A stretch of DNA of 64,000 nt, from the NCBI GenBank assembly GCA_013373635.1, contig JABXHN010000019.1, forward strand, positions 1 through 64,000. The letters run 5' to 3'. The notes under the pieces were generated by a model, which worked only from the letters and a program-made list of their open reading frames with translations, did no database searches and had not been told where the DNA came from. The DNA is from Flavobacteriaceae bacterium. Its GTDB lineage: Bacteria; Bacteroidota; Bacteroidia; Flavobacteriales; Flavobacteriaceae. Made by a program: the position numbers and the translations under genes. Of the stretch, positions 47,682 to 59,100 are shown piece after piece. Numbering within the stretch: the first letter of the stretch is position 1; every line of letters begins with the position of its first letter.

Positions 47682-50612
47682 ATGAAAATTATGCTACTTA
47701 AAAGCTTTCTGTTAGTTGGTGCACTTATGTGTTTCGGCTTAGCAGGAGCGCAGACGGTATCAGGTAACGTTTCTGATGCAAATGGTCCTTTACCAGGTGC
47801 TACAGTTGTTGTTAAAGGTACTGCTACAGGAACTACTGCAGACTTCGATGGTAATTATTCAATCGAGGCTGGTAGTGGAGACGTATTGGTTTTCTCTTTT
47901 GTTGGTTACAACGCAAAAGAGGTTGCAGTAGGAAGTCAAGACACAATTAATGTTGTTCTTGAGGCTGCCAACGAATTAGATGAAGTTGTCGTGACTGGTT
48001 ATGGTTCTCAAAAAGAGAAGGAAATCACTTCTGCAGTAGTTGCTGTGGACGAGGAGTCTTTCAACAAGGGAGCTATCAACGATGCTTCTCAATTACTTCA
48101 AGGTAAAGTTGCTGGTTTATCGATCTACAACAAAGGTGGGAACCCAAACTCTGGAGCTACAATTCGTTTGAGAGGTCTTTCAACTATTGGAGCTAACTCT
48201 TCTCCTTTAGTAGTTATCGACGGTGTTATCGGTGCATCACTTGCAAACGTTGACCCTAACGATATCGAAAGCATCAACGTATTAAAAGATGCTTCTGCAG
48301 CTGCTATCTACGGTTCTCGTGGATCTTCTGGTGTTATTCTTGTAACAACTAAAGGCGGTAAAGCTGGAGAAACTCAAGTTTCTTACAACGGACAGTACTC
48401 TGTTTCACAAATCGCGAACCAAATCGATTTAATGACTCCAGACGAATTCATCGCTCAAGGTGGTCGTGACTTAGGGTCAAAAACTGATTGGTTGGATGCA
48501 GTAACAAGAGATGCTGCTACACAAATCCACAACGTATCAATTTCAGGTGGAGCTGGTTCTACTAGCTATCGTGCTTCATTAAACTCAAGAGATGTTGAAG
48601 GGATTCTTTTAAACTCAGGATTCCAACAAATCAACGGAAGATTAAATCTTTCAACTAGAGTATTAAACGATAAATTAAGAGTTGAAATCAACACTTCATT
48701 TACTGATAGAAAACAACAAAACGGTTTCAACGAAGCACTTCGTTATGCTACCTTGTACAACCCAACTGCTCCAATCTACGGTGCTGATGCTCCTTATGCA
48801 TTTGACGGTTCTACTTTTGGTGGATACTTTGAAACTTTAGGTTTATTTGATTCATACAACCCTGTATCAATCATCAACCAAAACATTAACTCTGGTAAGA
48901 AAGTTGAGTTAAACTACTCTGCTAATTTAACTTACGACTTATCTGATGCTATCAATGTATACTTCAGAGCTGGTCAACAAACTTCTCGTTACGGAAACAA
49001 ATTGTACTACGCTCCAACATCACTTTGGAACGGTAATGCTACTTCTTTAACAAGAAAAGGTTCTGCAACTTTCTACGATGATGAGTACTCTTTCAAATTG
49101 ATGGAGACTTATGCTACTTACACAAAAGCTTCTGACAAGTTAAACTTAGTGTTAACTGGAGGTTATTCATTCCAACAACAAAACTTTGAGTCACACACAT
49201 TTACAGCTGGTGACTTCCCTGGAACTGAAATTAACTATGTAGACGCTATTGAATACGCACAAGATTTATTAAACGCTGGTTTAATCGGAGCGAACTCTGA
49301 TAAATCTCCTGACCAATTAATCGCTGCATACTTTGGACGTGTGAACTTGACATTGAACAACAACTTGTTCTTAAACGCTTCAATTCGTAGAGAAGGTTCT
49401 AACAAGTTTGCTGGAGACAACAAATGGGGAACGTTCCCAGCTGTTGGTATTGGTACTGACTTAAATGAGTACTTAAACTTTGACGGTGTAAACCAATTAA
49501 AAGCTCGTTTATCTTACGGGGTTACTGGTAACTTACCATCACAGTACGGTCTTACTCAAAACATCTACCCATTCGGATGGGCTGGTGGTGGAACTACTGG
49601 AGGTACTACCTTCCGTTCATCACTTGCGAACCCAGATCTTAAATGGGAAGAAAAATCAGAAACAAACTTTGGTCTTGATTTAAACACAGATCGTTTAACT
49701 GCTAGTTTAGATATCTATTCTCAAACATCTAAAGATTTCATCATCTTAAGAGCTTTAGATGCTACTGAAAACAACGGATACTCTTCTCAGTGGGACAACG
49801 CAGGTACAATGACTTCAAAAGGATTTGAATTAGCATTGAACTACGATGTGACAGACAATTACAACACTGGAATTGTTTTATCAAGAAACAAAACTGTTTT
49901 AGATGAATACGTTTCTGATGCACAAGTATTTGGTAACATGGGATCTCCAGGACAGAACTCAACTTTCGCGATCCGCGTAAAGCAAGGAGAAGAAATCGGA
50001 CAAATCTGGGGACCTGTATACGATGGAACTACTACAAACGGATCTCAAAACTTTGTTGACGTTAACGGAGATGGTGTATTAAACATCGATCAAGGGAACG
50101 CTCTTAACGAGGATGTAGATTTCGAGGTATTAGGTAAAGGTACTCCTGATTTCGAATTAGGTTGGACCAACCAATTAACATTAGGTGAGTATACCATCAA
50201 CGCTTTCTTCAGAGGAGCATTCGGACACAGTTTAGTAAACTCTTTCCGTGTATTCTATGAGCCAAGAGTTGGATCACAAAAATCATACAACTATGTAAAC
50301 ACTGAGTATGCTACAGATGAAATCACAAACGCTCAGTTCAGTTCTTACTATGTTGAGAAAGCTGATTTCTTCAGATTAGACAACTTGACAATTTCAAGAC
50401 CTTTGAACTTAAACAGTGATGCTTTCAAATCTGTTACAGTTTCATTAAACGCTCAGAATTTGTTTACTTTAACTAACTATTCAGGAACTGATCCAGAGCC
50501 TGCGTTAGTAGATATTGAAGATAATGGTAACCCATTAGCTCCAGGTATGGACAGAAGAAATAGCTACTATACTGCTCGTTCATTCACTTTAGGAGTTAAT
50601 ATCAACTTATAA
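47682..50612 (+). CDS. SusC/RagA-type TonB-linked outer membrane protein
   Basis: VSGNVSDANGPLPGATVVVKGT; ATIRLRGLSTIGANSSPLVVIDGVIG; SAAAIYGSRGSSGVILVTTK. Confidence 0.97.
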   Translation: MKIMLLKSFLLVGALMCFGLAGAQTVSGNVSDANGPLPGATVVVKGTATGTTADFDGNYSIEAGSGDVLVFSFVGYNAKEVAVGSQDTINVVLEAANELDEVVVTGYGSQKEKEITSAVVAVDEESFNKGAINDASQLLQGKVAGLSIYNKGGNPNSGATIRLRGLSTIGANSSPLVVIDGVIGASLANVDPNDIESINVLKDASAAAIYGSRGSSGVILVTTKGGKAGETQVSYNGQYSVSQIANQIDLMTPDEFIAQGGRDLGSKTDWLDAVTRDAATQIHNVSISGGAGSTSYRASLNSRDVEGILLNSGFQQINGRLNLSTRVLNDKLRVEINTSFTDRKQQNGFNEALRYATLYNPTAPIYGADAPYAFDGSTFGGYFETLGLFDSYNPVSIINQNINSGKKVELNYSANLTYDLSDAINVYFRAGQQTSRYGNKLYYAPTSLWNGNATSLTRKGSATFYDDEYSFKLMETYATYTKASDKLNLVLTGGYSFQQQNFESHTFTAGDFPGTEINYVDAIEYAQDLLNAGLIGANSDKSPDQLIAAYFGRVNLTLNNNLFLNASIRREGSNKFAGDNKWGTFPAVGIGTDLNEYLNFDGVNQLKARLSYGVTGNLPSQYGLTQNIYPFGWAGGGTTGGTTFRSSLANPDLKWEEKSETNFGLDLNTDRLTASLDIYSQTSKDFIILRALDATENNGYSSQWDNAGTMTSKGFELALNYDVTDNYNTGIVLSRNKTVLDEYVSDAQVFGNMGSPGQNSTFAIRVKQGEEIGQIWGPVYDGTTTNGSQNFVDVNGDGVLNIDQGNALNEDVDFEVLGKGTPDFELGWTNQLTLGEYTINAFFRGAFGHSLVNSFRVFYEPRVGSQKSYNYVNTEYATDEITNAQFSSYYVEKADFFRLDNLTISRPLNLNSDAFKSVTVSLNAQNLFTLTNYSGTDPEPALVDIEDNGNPLAPGMDRRNSYYTARSFTLGVNINL

Positions 50613-50621
50613 AAAACAATA

Positions 50622-52241
50622 ATGACAATGAAAAATATATATAGATTAATGTTAGGTATGGGACTTGTAGGGTTAACTTACTCTTGTACCGACTTAGAAG
50701 AAAATTTAGTAGGAGAGCTAACACAAGAAGTCGTAGTTGACGGTGTGGTAAACCAATCTTACTGTGCAGATCCAGGGCCATCTGACGCCCTTTCTGGAGC
50801 CTATGCTGCGATCAGAAATGCTGGTACTGCAAACCACGGTGGATACTTCTCTGTTCAGAACGTTTCTACAGATGAAATGGCTGTAACTCAAAAGGGTGGT
50901 GACTGGTATGATGGTGGAATCTGGTTAGATGTACACAGACATACTCAAACTTCATCCAACGGACCTATCACAGGAACTTGGGACCAACAATACAACTCTA
51001 TTGCAGAGGTGAATGCGGCCCTAAACTCAGTGAGCGGTAACGCTGGTTTAGTAGCTCAAGCAAAAGTTTTAAGAGCATACTTACACTGGAGATTGATGGA
51101 TATGTATGGACGTATTAAATACGTTACTGAAAGCGGTGCTTCTGCTCAACTTTCTAGAAGTGATGCTTTTTACAGAATTCACGATGATTTATTAGCTGGT
51201 TTAGGGATCACTCTAGACGATGTAACAGGTGATTTAGCAGGAGCTTTAGCTTCATCTCCACTTGGTACTGCTGATACAAAATACCGTGTTAATCAATATG
51301 CTGCTTTAGCAATCTTAGCTCGCTTATACCTCAATGCTGAAGTATATGCTGGTGTACCTATGTATGCTCAAGCGGAAGCTGCTGCATCTTACATCATCGA
51401 TAACAGCTCTTACAAATTAGCTGACAATTCAGTTTCAAGACCTAATCCATCAAAGCGTCCTGCTGTGGATTCTGATCCTGCTAACTTAACTGGATATGCT
51501 ACGGTATTTGCTGCGAACAACTGTGATAACCCAGAAATTATCTGGTCAGTAGAGTACAATGAGGTTTCTGCTGGAGGAATGAACTTCCACCAAATGTCTT
51601 TACACTACGCTTCACAAGAGACTTACAAATTCCAAGATCAACCTTGGAATGGATATTCTGCTTTAGCTGACTTCTACAACTCATACGAAGATGGTGATGC
51701 TCGTAAAAAAGCAAACTTCTTAGTAGGTCCACAGTTAGACTACAACGGAAACGCAATCGTGGATTTAGCATCTGATTCAGAAGATCCAGCAATTAGCTAC
51801 TCAGTTGAAATCAATGAATTGGAGCCAAATGCTTCAAGAACTGGTGGAGTGCGCTTAGGAAAGTTCGGATTCAAATTATTTGCTCGACCTGACCTTGACA
51901 ACGATTACCCAATCGTTCGTTACGCAGATGTTCTTTTAATGAGAGCTGAAGCAAAAGCTAGAGCTGCTGGAGACTGGTCATTGGCTGCTCCTGATGTAAA
52001 TGCTTTAAGAGCTAGAGCTGGATTAGGAAACTTAACCGTTACTGCTGATTCTTTCTTAGCTGAAAGAGGACGTGAAATGTTCATGGAGTCTACTCGTAGA
52101 ACTGACTTGATCCGTTTCGGAAAATGGGGTGCTTCTTGGTGGGAAAAATCAAACAGTGATGCTTACAGAACTGTAATGCCAATTCCTGCTCAAGCAATTC
52201 AAAACTCAAATGGAACTTTAACTCAAAACCCTGGATACTAA
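50622..52241 (+). CDS. SusD/RagB family nutrient-binding lipoprotein
   Basis: Lipobox GLVGLTYSCTD; RADVLLMRAEAKARAAG and ERGREMFMESTRRTDLIRFGKW. Confidence 0.96.
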   Translation: MTMKNIYRLMLGMGLVGLTYSCTDLEENLVGELTQEVVVDGVVNQSYCADPGPSDALSGAYAAIRNAGTANHGGYFSVQNVSTDEMAVTQKGGDWYDGGIWLDVHRHTQTSSNGPITGTWDQQYNSIAEVNAALNSVSGNAGLVAQAKVLRAYLHWRLMDMYGRIKYVTESGASAQLSRSDAFYRIHDDLLAGLGITLDDVTGDLAGALASSPLGTADTKYRVNQYAALAILARLYLNAEVYAGVPMYAQAEAAASYIIDNSSYKLADNSVSRPNPSKRPAVDSDPANLTGYATVFAANNCDNPEIIWSVEYNEVSAGGMNFHQMSLHYASQETYKFQDQPWNGYSALADFYNSYEDGDARKKANFLVGPQLDYNGNAIVDLASDSEDPAISYSVEINELEPNASRTGGVRLGKFGFKLFARPDLDNDYPIVRYADVLLMRAEAKARAAGDWSLAAPDVNALRARAGLGNLTVTADSFLAERGREMFMESTRRTDLIRFGKWGASWWEKSNSDAYRTVMPIPAQAIQNSNGTLTQNPGY

Positions 52242-52276
52242 GATCTGGTACTTGAATTAAATTCCGAGTCAATAGT

Positions 52277-52306
52277 AAAGGCCACCATTTGGGTGGCCTT
52301 TTTTTT
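52277..52306 (+). terminator. Strong Rho-independent terminator after susD
   Basis: AAAGGCCACC-ATTT-GGGTGGCC followed by TTTTTTTT. Confidence 0.9.
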
Positions 52307-52425
52307 GGAATTGCTTTAACAAAAACACTCGATATTTAACATTCTTATAAGGAGTATTTGTAGTTGGAAAACGGATAAATTAGTACCTTAGTGGCGACTG
52401 CCAAACTAAACTAAAACAACCTATT

Positions 52426-55400
52426 TTGAATAAAATATACCTATATTTTATTGCATTTTTATCATTGGGATGTGCTGATCAGTCTCTATTTGAACTAAAA
52501 GAGACCGGGAACTTAGCATTCGAAAATACACTAAGTTATACAGAAGCATTTAATCCTTACACCTATAGAAACTTCTTTAACGGAGCGGGCGTTGCTATGG
52601 GTGACATCAATAACGATGGACTTACCGATATCTATTTCACAGGTAATATAGCGGACAACAAATTGTTTCTCAATAAAGGGAATTGGGAATTTGAAGATAT
52701 AACAACCTCAGCAGGAGTACTATGTTCTGGAGTTTGGTCTACGGGGGCTACCTTTGTCGACATTAACCAAGATGGTTTTTTAGATCTCTATGTTTGTAAG
52801 TCAGGGTTACCTGAGGGAGCCAACAGACATAACGAATTATTCATCAATCAAGGAAATTACACCTTTAAAGAAGAATCAAGAAAATACGGATTGGATATCG
52901 TAGGACTTTCAGTACAAGCCGCATTTTTTGATTATGACAAAGACGGAGATCTCGATTGTTATCTACTGAATAATTCGATACGATCGGTTGGCGCTTATGA
53001 TTTAATAGAAAATCAGCGAACGATCCCTTCAAAAGATGGAAACCGTCTTTTAGAAAACAGGAACGGTGTTTTTGTTAATGTTTCCCAAGAGGCTGGAATA
53101 TATTCCTCTGCAATTGGCTTTGGTTTGGGAATCACGCTTTCTGATTTCAACAATGATGGATGGACTGATTTATTCATCTCTAATGATTTTTTTGAAAAGG
53201 ATTACCTCTATCTGAACAATCAAAATAAAACTTTTACGGAAGTGAGCGATCACTACTTTACAGCCTTGTCTATGGGCTCGATGGGTGCTGATGCAGCAGA
53301 TTTGGACAATGATTTAAAAACGGATCTCATTGTTACTGAAATGCTTCCAGAAACCTTGGAACGTAAAAAATCCAAACAAATGTATGAGTCTTGGGACAAA
53401 CATCAGTTGGCAAAAGATAAAGGATACCACAAGCAATTTCCAAGAAATGTCCTTCAAAGAAATATTGAAAATCAGGGCTTTGCAGAAATCTCAAGGCAAT
53501 CGGGGATTGATGCTACTGAGTGGAGTTGGGCTGCATTACTATTCGATATGGACAATGATGGTTTAAGAGACATCTATATTTCTAATGGAATTTTTAAAGA
53601 TCTATTAGATCGTGACTATTTAGCCTATATGGCGAATGAAGAAAAGGTGCGTCAAATGATTCAAAACGATCAAGATGTACTCTCCAAACTCATCGATATC
53701 ATGCCTTCAAAAGCGATTCAAAATGCAGTTTTTAAAAATAAAGGGGGGTTTGAATTCGAAGACATGCGAGAAGCATGGGGAATGAATCAACCCAGTTTTT
53801 CAAATGGATCTGCGTATGCAGATCTCGATAATGATGGCGACTTAGATTTAGTAGTCAACAATGTCAACATGCCTTCATTTGTTTATGAAAACAAAAGTGA
53901 ATCACTCGGAAACAACTACCTAAAACTATCGTTGCGTGCCGGCAAAGAAAATGCCTTTGGAGTCGGGTCTAAAGTCATCATCCATTACAATCAAAAAAGT
54001 CAAATCGCTGAATTATATCCCTCTAAAGGATTTGAGAGTTCGGCTCCTAATTACCTGCATTTTGGATTGGGAAAGGCTACTCAAATCGATAGTTTGGAAA
54101 TCCTTTGGCCTAACCTTAAAAAAACAGTTCAATACCAAGTTGCTGTGAATCAACATCTTAAAATAGATCAAGATGCCACAGATCTTAAAAAATACGACTT
54201 AACAACTGCTAAAAGTGATACCAAAGAGGCACCACTTTTTGAATTCCAACACCGAGAAAACAACTTTGTCGATTTCGATCAAGAACGACTCCTTCCTCAA
54301 ATGTTCTCTAAAGAAGGTCCTTGTATTTCCAGAGCAGACCTCAACGGTGACGGTATCGATGATTATTTTATTGGTGGAGCAAAAGGACAACTAGGAAGTC
54401 TCTATATTTCAAACGCCCAGGACTTTGATTTAGTTCAAAAGCCATTTTCAAAATCTAGAGATAGCGAAGACACCAGTAGCCTGTTTTTTGATGCAGATCA
54501 AGATGGTGATTTGGACTTATATGTGGGAAGCGGTGGAAAAGATTACCCCCCCTATTCCATCAATTTAGAGGATCGAATTTACATCAATAACGAAGGGGTC
54601 TTTGAATTGTCGTCTAACTTAAATTCACGAAAAAGATTTAGTACCTCGGTTGCAAAAACCTTGGACTTTGATCGCGATGGTGATTTGGATCTCATCATTG
54701 GAGAGCGCTTTAAAACAGCTACCTACGGAATGGATGGCGATCTTCACTTATTGGAAAACGACGGCACTGGTCACTTCTACGATGTATCAGTGACTTCATT
54801 CGAATCTCTGGGCATGATTACCGATATGGAGGTATGGGACCTCAATCAAGATGGCTGGGACGATATAGTGGTTGTTGGTGAATGGATGCCTGTCAGTGTA
54901 TTTGAAAATCATCAAGGAATGTTCACCAATCAAACCAGCTCCTATGGTCTCGAGCACACTTCTGGTGGATGGGAATCGATCGCACTCATTGATTACGACT
55001 TAGACGGTAGTATGGACCTTGTCGCAGGAAACAAAGGATTGAATTCCTTTTATAAAGACCAAATGCGTTTGTATATCAGTGATTTTGATCAAAATGGTAC
55101 GAAAGAACAGCTTTTCTGCTACCGAATCAATGGGAAGGATTACCCCATACACGATAAGGACGAACTAATCATGCAACTTCCCTATCTGAAAAAAGACTAC
55201 AAATACTATCGAGATTACGCACAAGCCTCAATGCAAGAGTTATTTTCAAAAGAACAGCTTGCAAAAGCCACTCAAAAGTCAATGAATACAGTAGCATCTA
55301 CTGTTTTTCTTCAAAAAGAGAACGGTTTTGAATCAATAGCGCTACCTTCTGAGCTACAGTATTCGAATATAAAAGCGATTCACACGCTCAAATCTACGGC

Positions 55401-55617
55401 CTCTATTGTATTTGGAGGAAACAATTACAGTGTGAAGCCTCAATTTGGAGCTCAAGATGCCTCCAAAGGGTGGCTCTTGAATTTAAATAATAAAAAGCTT
55501 TCAAGTTTAAATATTCCTGGTGAAATCAGAAATTTTGAAACGACAAATTATCAAAACAAAACCTACTTAATAACCATCATTAACAATGATTCGATTCACT
55601 TTAAAAAACTGGACTAA
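52426..55617 (+). CDS. FG-GAP/VCBS repeat lipoprotein with ASPIC/UnbV-like domain (paralog 1)
   Basis: Repeated DxNxDG motifs (DINNDGLTD, DYDKDGDLD, DMDNDGLRD, DLDNDGDLD); HFGLGKATQIDSLEILWPNLKKTVQY; FLSLGCADQ lipobox; TTG start. Confidence 0.9.
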   Translation: MNKIYLYFIAFLSLGCADQSLFELKETGNLAFENTLSYTEAFNPYTYRNFFNGAGVAMGDINNDGLTDIYFTGNIADNKLFLNKGNWEFEDITTSAGVLCSGVWSTGATFVDINQDGFLDLYVCKSGLPEGANRHNELFINQGNYTFKEESRKYGLDIVGLSVQAAFFDYDKDGDLDCYLLNNSIRSVGAYDLIENQRTIPSKDGNRLLENRNGVFVNVSQEAGIYSSAIGFGLGITLSDFNNDGWTDLFISNDFFEKDYLYLNNQNKTFTEVSDHYFTALSMGSMGADAADLDNDLKTDLIVTEMLPETLERKKSKQMYESWDKHQLAKDKGYHKQFPRNVLQRNIENQGFAEISRQSGIDATEWSWAALLFDMDNDGLRDIYISNGIFKDLLDRDYLAYMANEEKVRQMIQNDQDVLSKLIDIMPSKAIQNAVFKNKGGFEFEDMREAWGMNQPSFSNGSAYADLDNDGDLDLVVNNVNMPSFVYENKSESLGNNYLKLSLRAGKENAFGVGSKVIIHYNQKSQIAELYPSKGFESSAPNYLHFGLGKATQIDSLEILWPNLKKTVQYQVAVNQHLKIDQDATDLKKYDLTTAKSDTKEAPLFEFQHRENNFVDFDQERLLPQMFSKEGPCISRADLNGDGIDDYFIGGAKGQLGSLYISNAQDFDLVQKPFSKSRDSEDTSSLFFDADQDGDLDLYVGSGGKDYPPYSINLEDRIYINNEGVFELSSNLNSRKRFSTSVAKTLDFDRDGDLDLIIGERFKTATYGMDGDLHLLENDGTGHFYDVSVTSFESLGMITDMEVWDLNQDGWDDIVVVGEWMPVSVFENHQGMFTNQTSSYGLEHTSGGWESIALIDYDLDGSMDLVAGNKGLNSFYKDQMRLYISDFDQNGTKEQLFCYRINGKDYPIHDKDELIMQLPYLKKDYKYYRDYAQASMQELFSKEQLAKATQKSMNTVASTVFLQKENGFESIALPSELQYSNIKAIHTLKSTASIVFGGNNYSVKPQFGAQDASKGWLLNLNNKKLSSLNIPGEIRNFETTNYQNKTYLITIINNDSIHFKKLD

Positions 55618-56167
55618 TCTCCTTTATATCATAGGCATAACTATTGTATTTTCATCTTGCCAACGCAGTGAATACGACCGAACTGTCAAGTCAGAAATGG
55701 CGAAAAACTTAGAACTCAATGAACTAAAATTTGGATTGGAGTTTAAAGATACCAAAGACGAGTTTTTTGCTAAGTGTAAAGCCTTAAATCAACAAAAACT
55801 TGTTACACACGGTGGGAACAATCAAAATGTACAGCACATCCTGAATGACACGGCCAAGGCTCCTATTCGCTACTTATTTTATGGAACTTTTGATGACAAG
55901 CGCGTCATGAACGGCTTAAAAATGACTTTTTCATATTTGGGTTGGGCGCCATGGAATGAACATTTGTACAACAAAGAATTGCTGCAGGTCGTTATGGATA
56001 CCTTACAAATTTGGTATCCAGGTAACGAATTCAAAGTTCTTGAAAATGAAAAACTAGATTACCCTATCTACTACAAAGTTGATGGAAACCGCCAGATTTT
56101 ATTGCACCTCGAAGGCACTCGTGATGTCATCGGTTTAATTCAAGACCTCAATCAAAAACAATACTAA
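55586..56167 (+). CDS. Small hypothetical lipoprotein
   Basis: Lipobox IGITIVFSSCQRS; 193 aa; overlaps the VCBS gene upstream by 32 nt. Confidence 0.6.
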   Translation: MIRFTLKNWTNLLYIIGITIVFSSCQRSEYDRTVKSEMAKNLELNELKFGLEFKDTKDEFFAKCKALNQQKLVTHGGNNQNVQHILNDTAKAPIRYLFYGTFDDKRVMNGLKMTFSYLGWAPWNEHLYNKELLQVVMDTLQIWYPGNEFKVLENEKLDYPIYYKVDGNRQILLHLEGTRDVIGLIQDLNQKQY

Positions 56168-59100
56168 TGATGAAATTATTTAGATCGATCCCCTTAATAG
56201 CAGTAGCTCTATTGCTATTGAATGCCTGTGAATCTTCAAGTGATACGTTATTCAGTTTGAAAAACAATGACTCAATTGGGGTTGATTTTTCAAATGATTT
56301 AGGTTTTTCTAATGAATTTAATGTGTACACTTACCGCAACTTTTACAACGGTGGTGGTGTCGCAATTGGCGATATTAATAACGACGGATTATCGGATCTC
56401 TATATGACTGCCAATCAGAAAAAAAATGAGCTATATCTCAATAAAGGGAATTGGAAGTTTGAAAAAATAACAGCTTCTGCGGGAGTTGGAGGAACAAAAG
56501 CGTGGTCTACTGGAGTGACGATGGTCGATATCAATGCCGATGGTTTTTTAGATATCTATGTATGTAATTCAGGAGATGTTAAAGGAGACAATAAGCAAAA
56601 CGAATTATTCATCAACAATGGCGATTTAACCTTTAGCGAACAAGCAGAGGCATACGGATTAGCGGATAAAGGCTATTCTACGCACGCCTCATTCTTTGAC
56701 TATGACAAAGACGGAGATTTGGACGTTTACTTACTCAACAATTCTTATCAATCCATTGGAAGTTTTGATCTTAGAAGAAATGAACGACCGATTCGCGATG
56801 AACTCGGTGGCGATAAACTCCTTAGAAATGACGGAGGTTATTTTACAGACGTTAGTGAACAGGCTGGGATATATGGATCTGTAATCGGATTTGGTTTAGG
56901 GGTAACCGTTGGAGACATCAACAATGATGGCTGGGAAGATCTTTATATTTCAAACGACTTCTTTGAGCGCGATTATCTTTATGTCAACAATCAAGATGGG
57001 ACCTTTAAAGAAACACTTACATCATCGATCAATTCCATCAGTGGCGCTTCTATGGGTGCAGATATGGCTGACATTAACAATGATCAACAACCCGATATTT
57101 TTATCACTGAAATGCTCCCTTCGGAATACGAACGACTCAAATCCGTAACCACTTTTGAAGATTGGGACAAATACTCCTATAATGTCAACAATGGTTATTA
57201 CCACCAATTCACTAGAAACATGCTCCAACTTAACAACGGTGATGAAACCTTTAGCGAGGTAGGGAGATTGGCTGGTGTTGAAGCCTCCGATTGGTCGTGG
57301 GGTGCTTTATTTTTTGACATGGACAACGACGGTCTTAAAGACCTGTATATTGCTAATGGGATTTATCGAGATTTGACCGATCAAGATTACTTACAGTATG
57401 TTTCCAGCGAAGAAGTGATCACTTCTATTGTCAGTGAACAAGAAGTCGATTATAAAAAATTAGTGGAAATCATTCCTTCAAATCCTGTAAAAAATCACGC
57501 CTATCTCAACAAAGGTGATTTGAAATTTGAATACTCCGAAAAAACAGGTTTAACTACTCCTAGTTTCTCTAATGGATCTGCCTATGGTGATTTAGATAAT
57601 GATGGCGATTTGGACTTGGTAGTTAACAATGTCAACATGCCTGCCTTTATCTATGAAAACCACGCCGATTCTAAAACGCAAAACAATTACATCAATTTCA
57701 AATTAAAAGGCACTGAACAAAACCGCTTTGGAATAGGAGCACGAATCATCGTAAATGACGGAACAACCACTTATACAATTGACCAACAACCCATTAGAGG
57801 GTTTCAGTCGAGTATGGATTTAAGACCTCATATCGGCTTAGCATCTACAGGACCTGTAAGCGTCAAAGTAAAATGGCCAAATGGCAAGGTAAGTCATTTG
57901 GAAGATGTTACTCTGAATCAAACCTTAGAAATCGATATCGCAAATGCTCATATGACAGCGGCAAACAACGATCTTTTAAGCGTGAACCTCTTTCAAAAAG
58001 AAGCGCCCTCTATCGATTATGTTCACAAGGAAAATCGCTACATCGATTTTAATAAAAACCGTTTATTACACCATATGATGAGTACTCCTGGTCCAATTTT
58101 AGCTAATGGAGACTTTAATGGAGATGGTTATGAAGATATCTATATTCCTGGCGTTAAAGACCGTAAAAGCGAATTGGTATTGGGCACAAAGGATGGTTTT
58201 GAAACCTATACAAACTTCGCTTTAGAAAACGATGTTGAAAAAGAAACAATTAAAGCCCTTGCTATAGATGTTGACAACGACGGAGACTTGGATCTATATC
58301 AAGGAAATGGGGGTGTTGAATTTTCAAGATTCTCTCAAACCCTGGCCGATCAACTGTTTATCAACGATGGAACTGGAAACTTTGACTTGAGCCCTTATGA
58401 GTTACCTACCGCTACAAACTTTTTCAACACAGGAGCAGTCGTATCCGCTGACATCGACAACGATGGAGATCTCGACTTATTCGTGGGAGAACGTACCGTT
58501 AACGATGCCTATGGAACTCCTGGTTCAGGACATCTTTTAGTCAATAATGGTCAAGGACAATTTAGTGACAAAACCGAACAAATTGGTGCTGACTTAATTG
58601 ATCTAGGAATGATCACAGATGCCCTTTTTAGTGACGTTGACAACGATGGTGACCCCGATTTAATAATCACAGGAGAATTTATGGGCATTGAGTTATTTGT
58701 CAATAATAATGGAGTCTATCAACGTGAAAAGTCCAATCCGCTATCCGATTTAAAAGGATGGTGGTACACCCTTGAGGCCACAGACATCAATGGGGACGGA
58801 CTTATGGATTTTGTTGCGGGTAATCACGGACTAAATTCTAGATTTAAAGCCTCTAAATCCAATCCGATTCGACTTTATGTAAAGGATTTTGATAACAATG
58901 GTGCTTTAGATCCGATCATGAGTTTCAAAGCTCAAGATGGGAAGTTCTACCCCTACAATCTTCGTCATAACTTAATTGATCAAATTAAAGGACTCAAAAA
59001 GAAGTTTCCGAATTACGAAACCTTTAAAAATGCCAATATGAGGACCATGTTTGACAAAGTAACTCTAGAAGAAAGTTTACAACTAGATGCCACCTACTTT

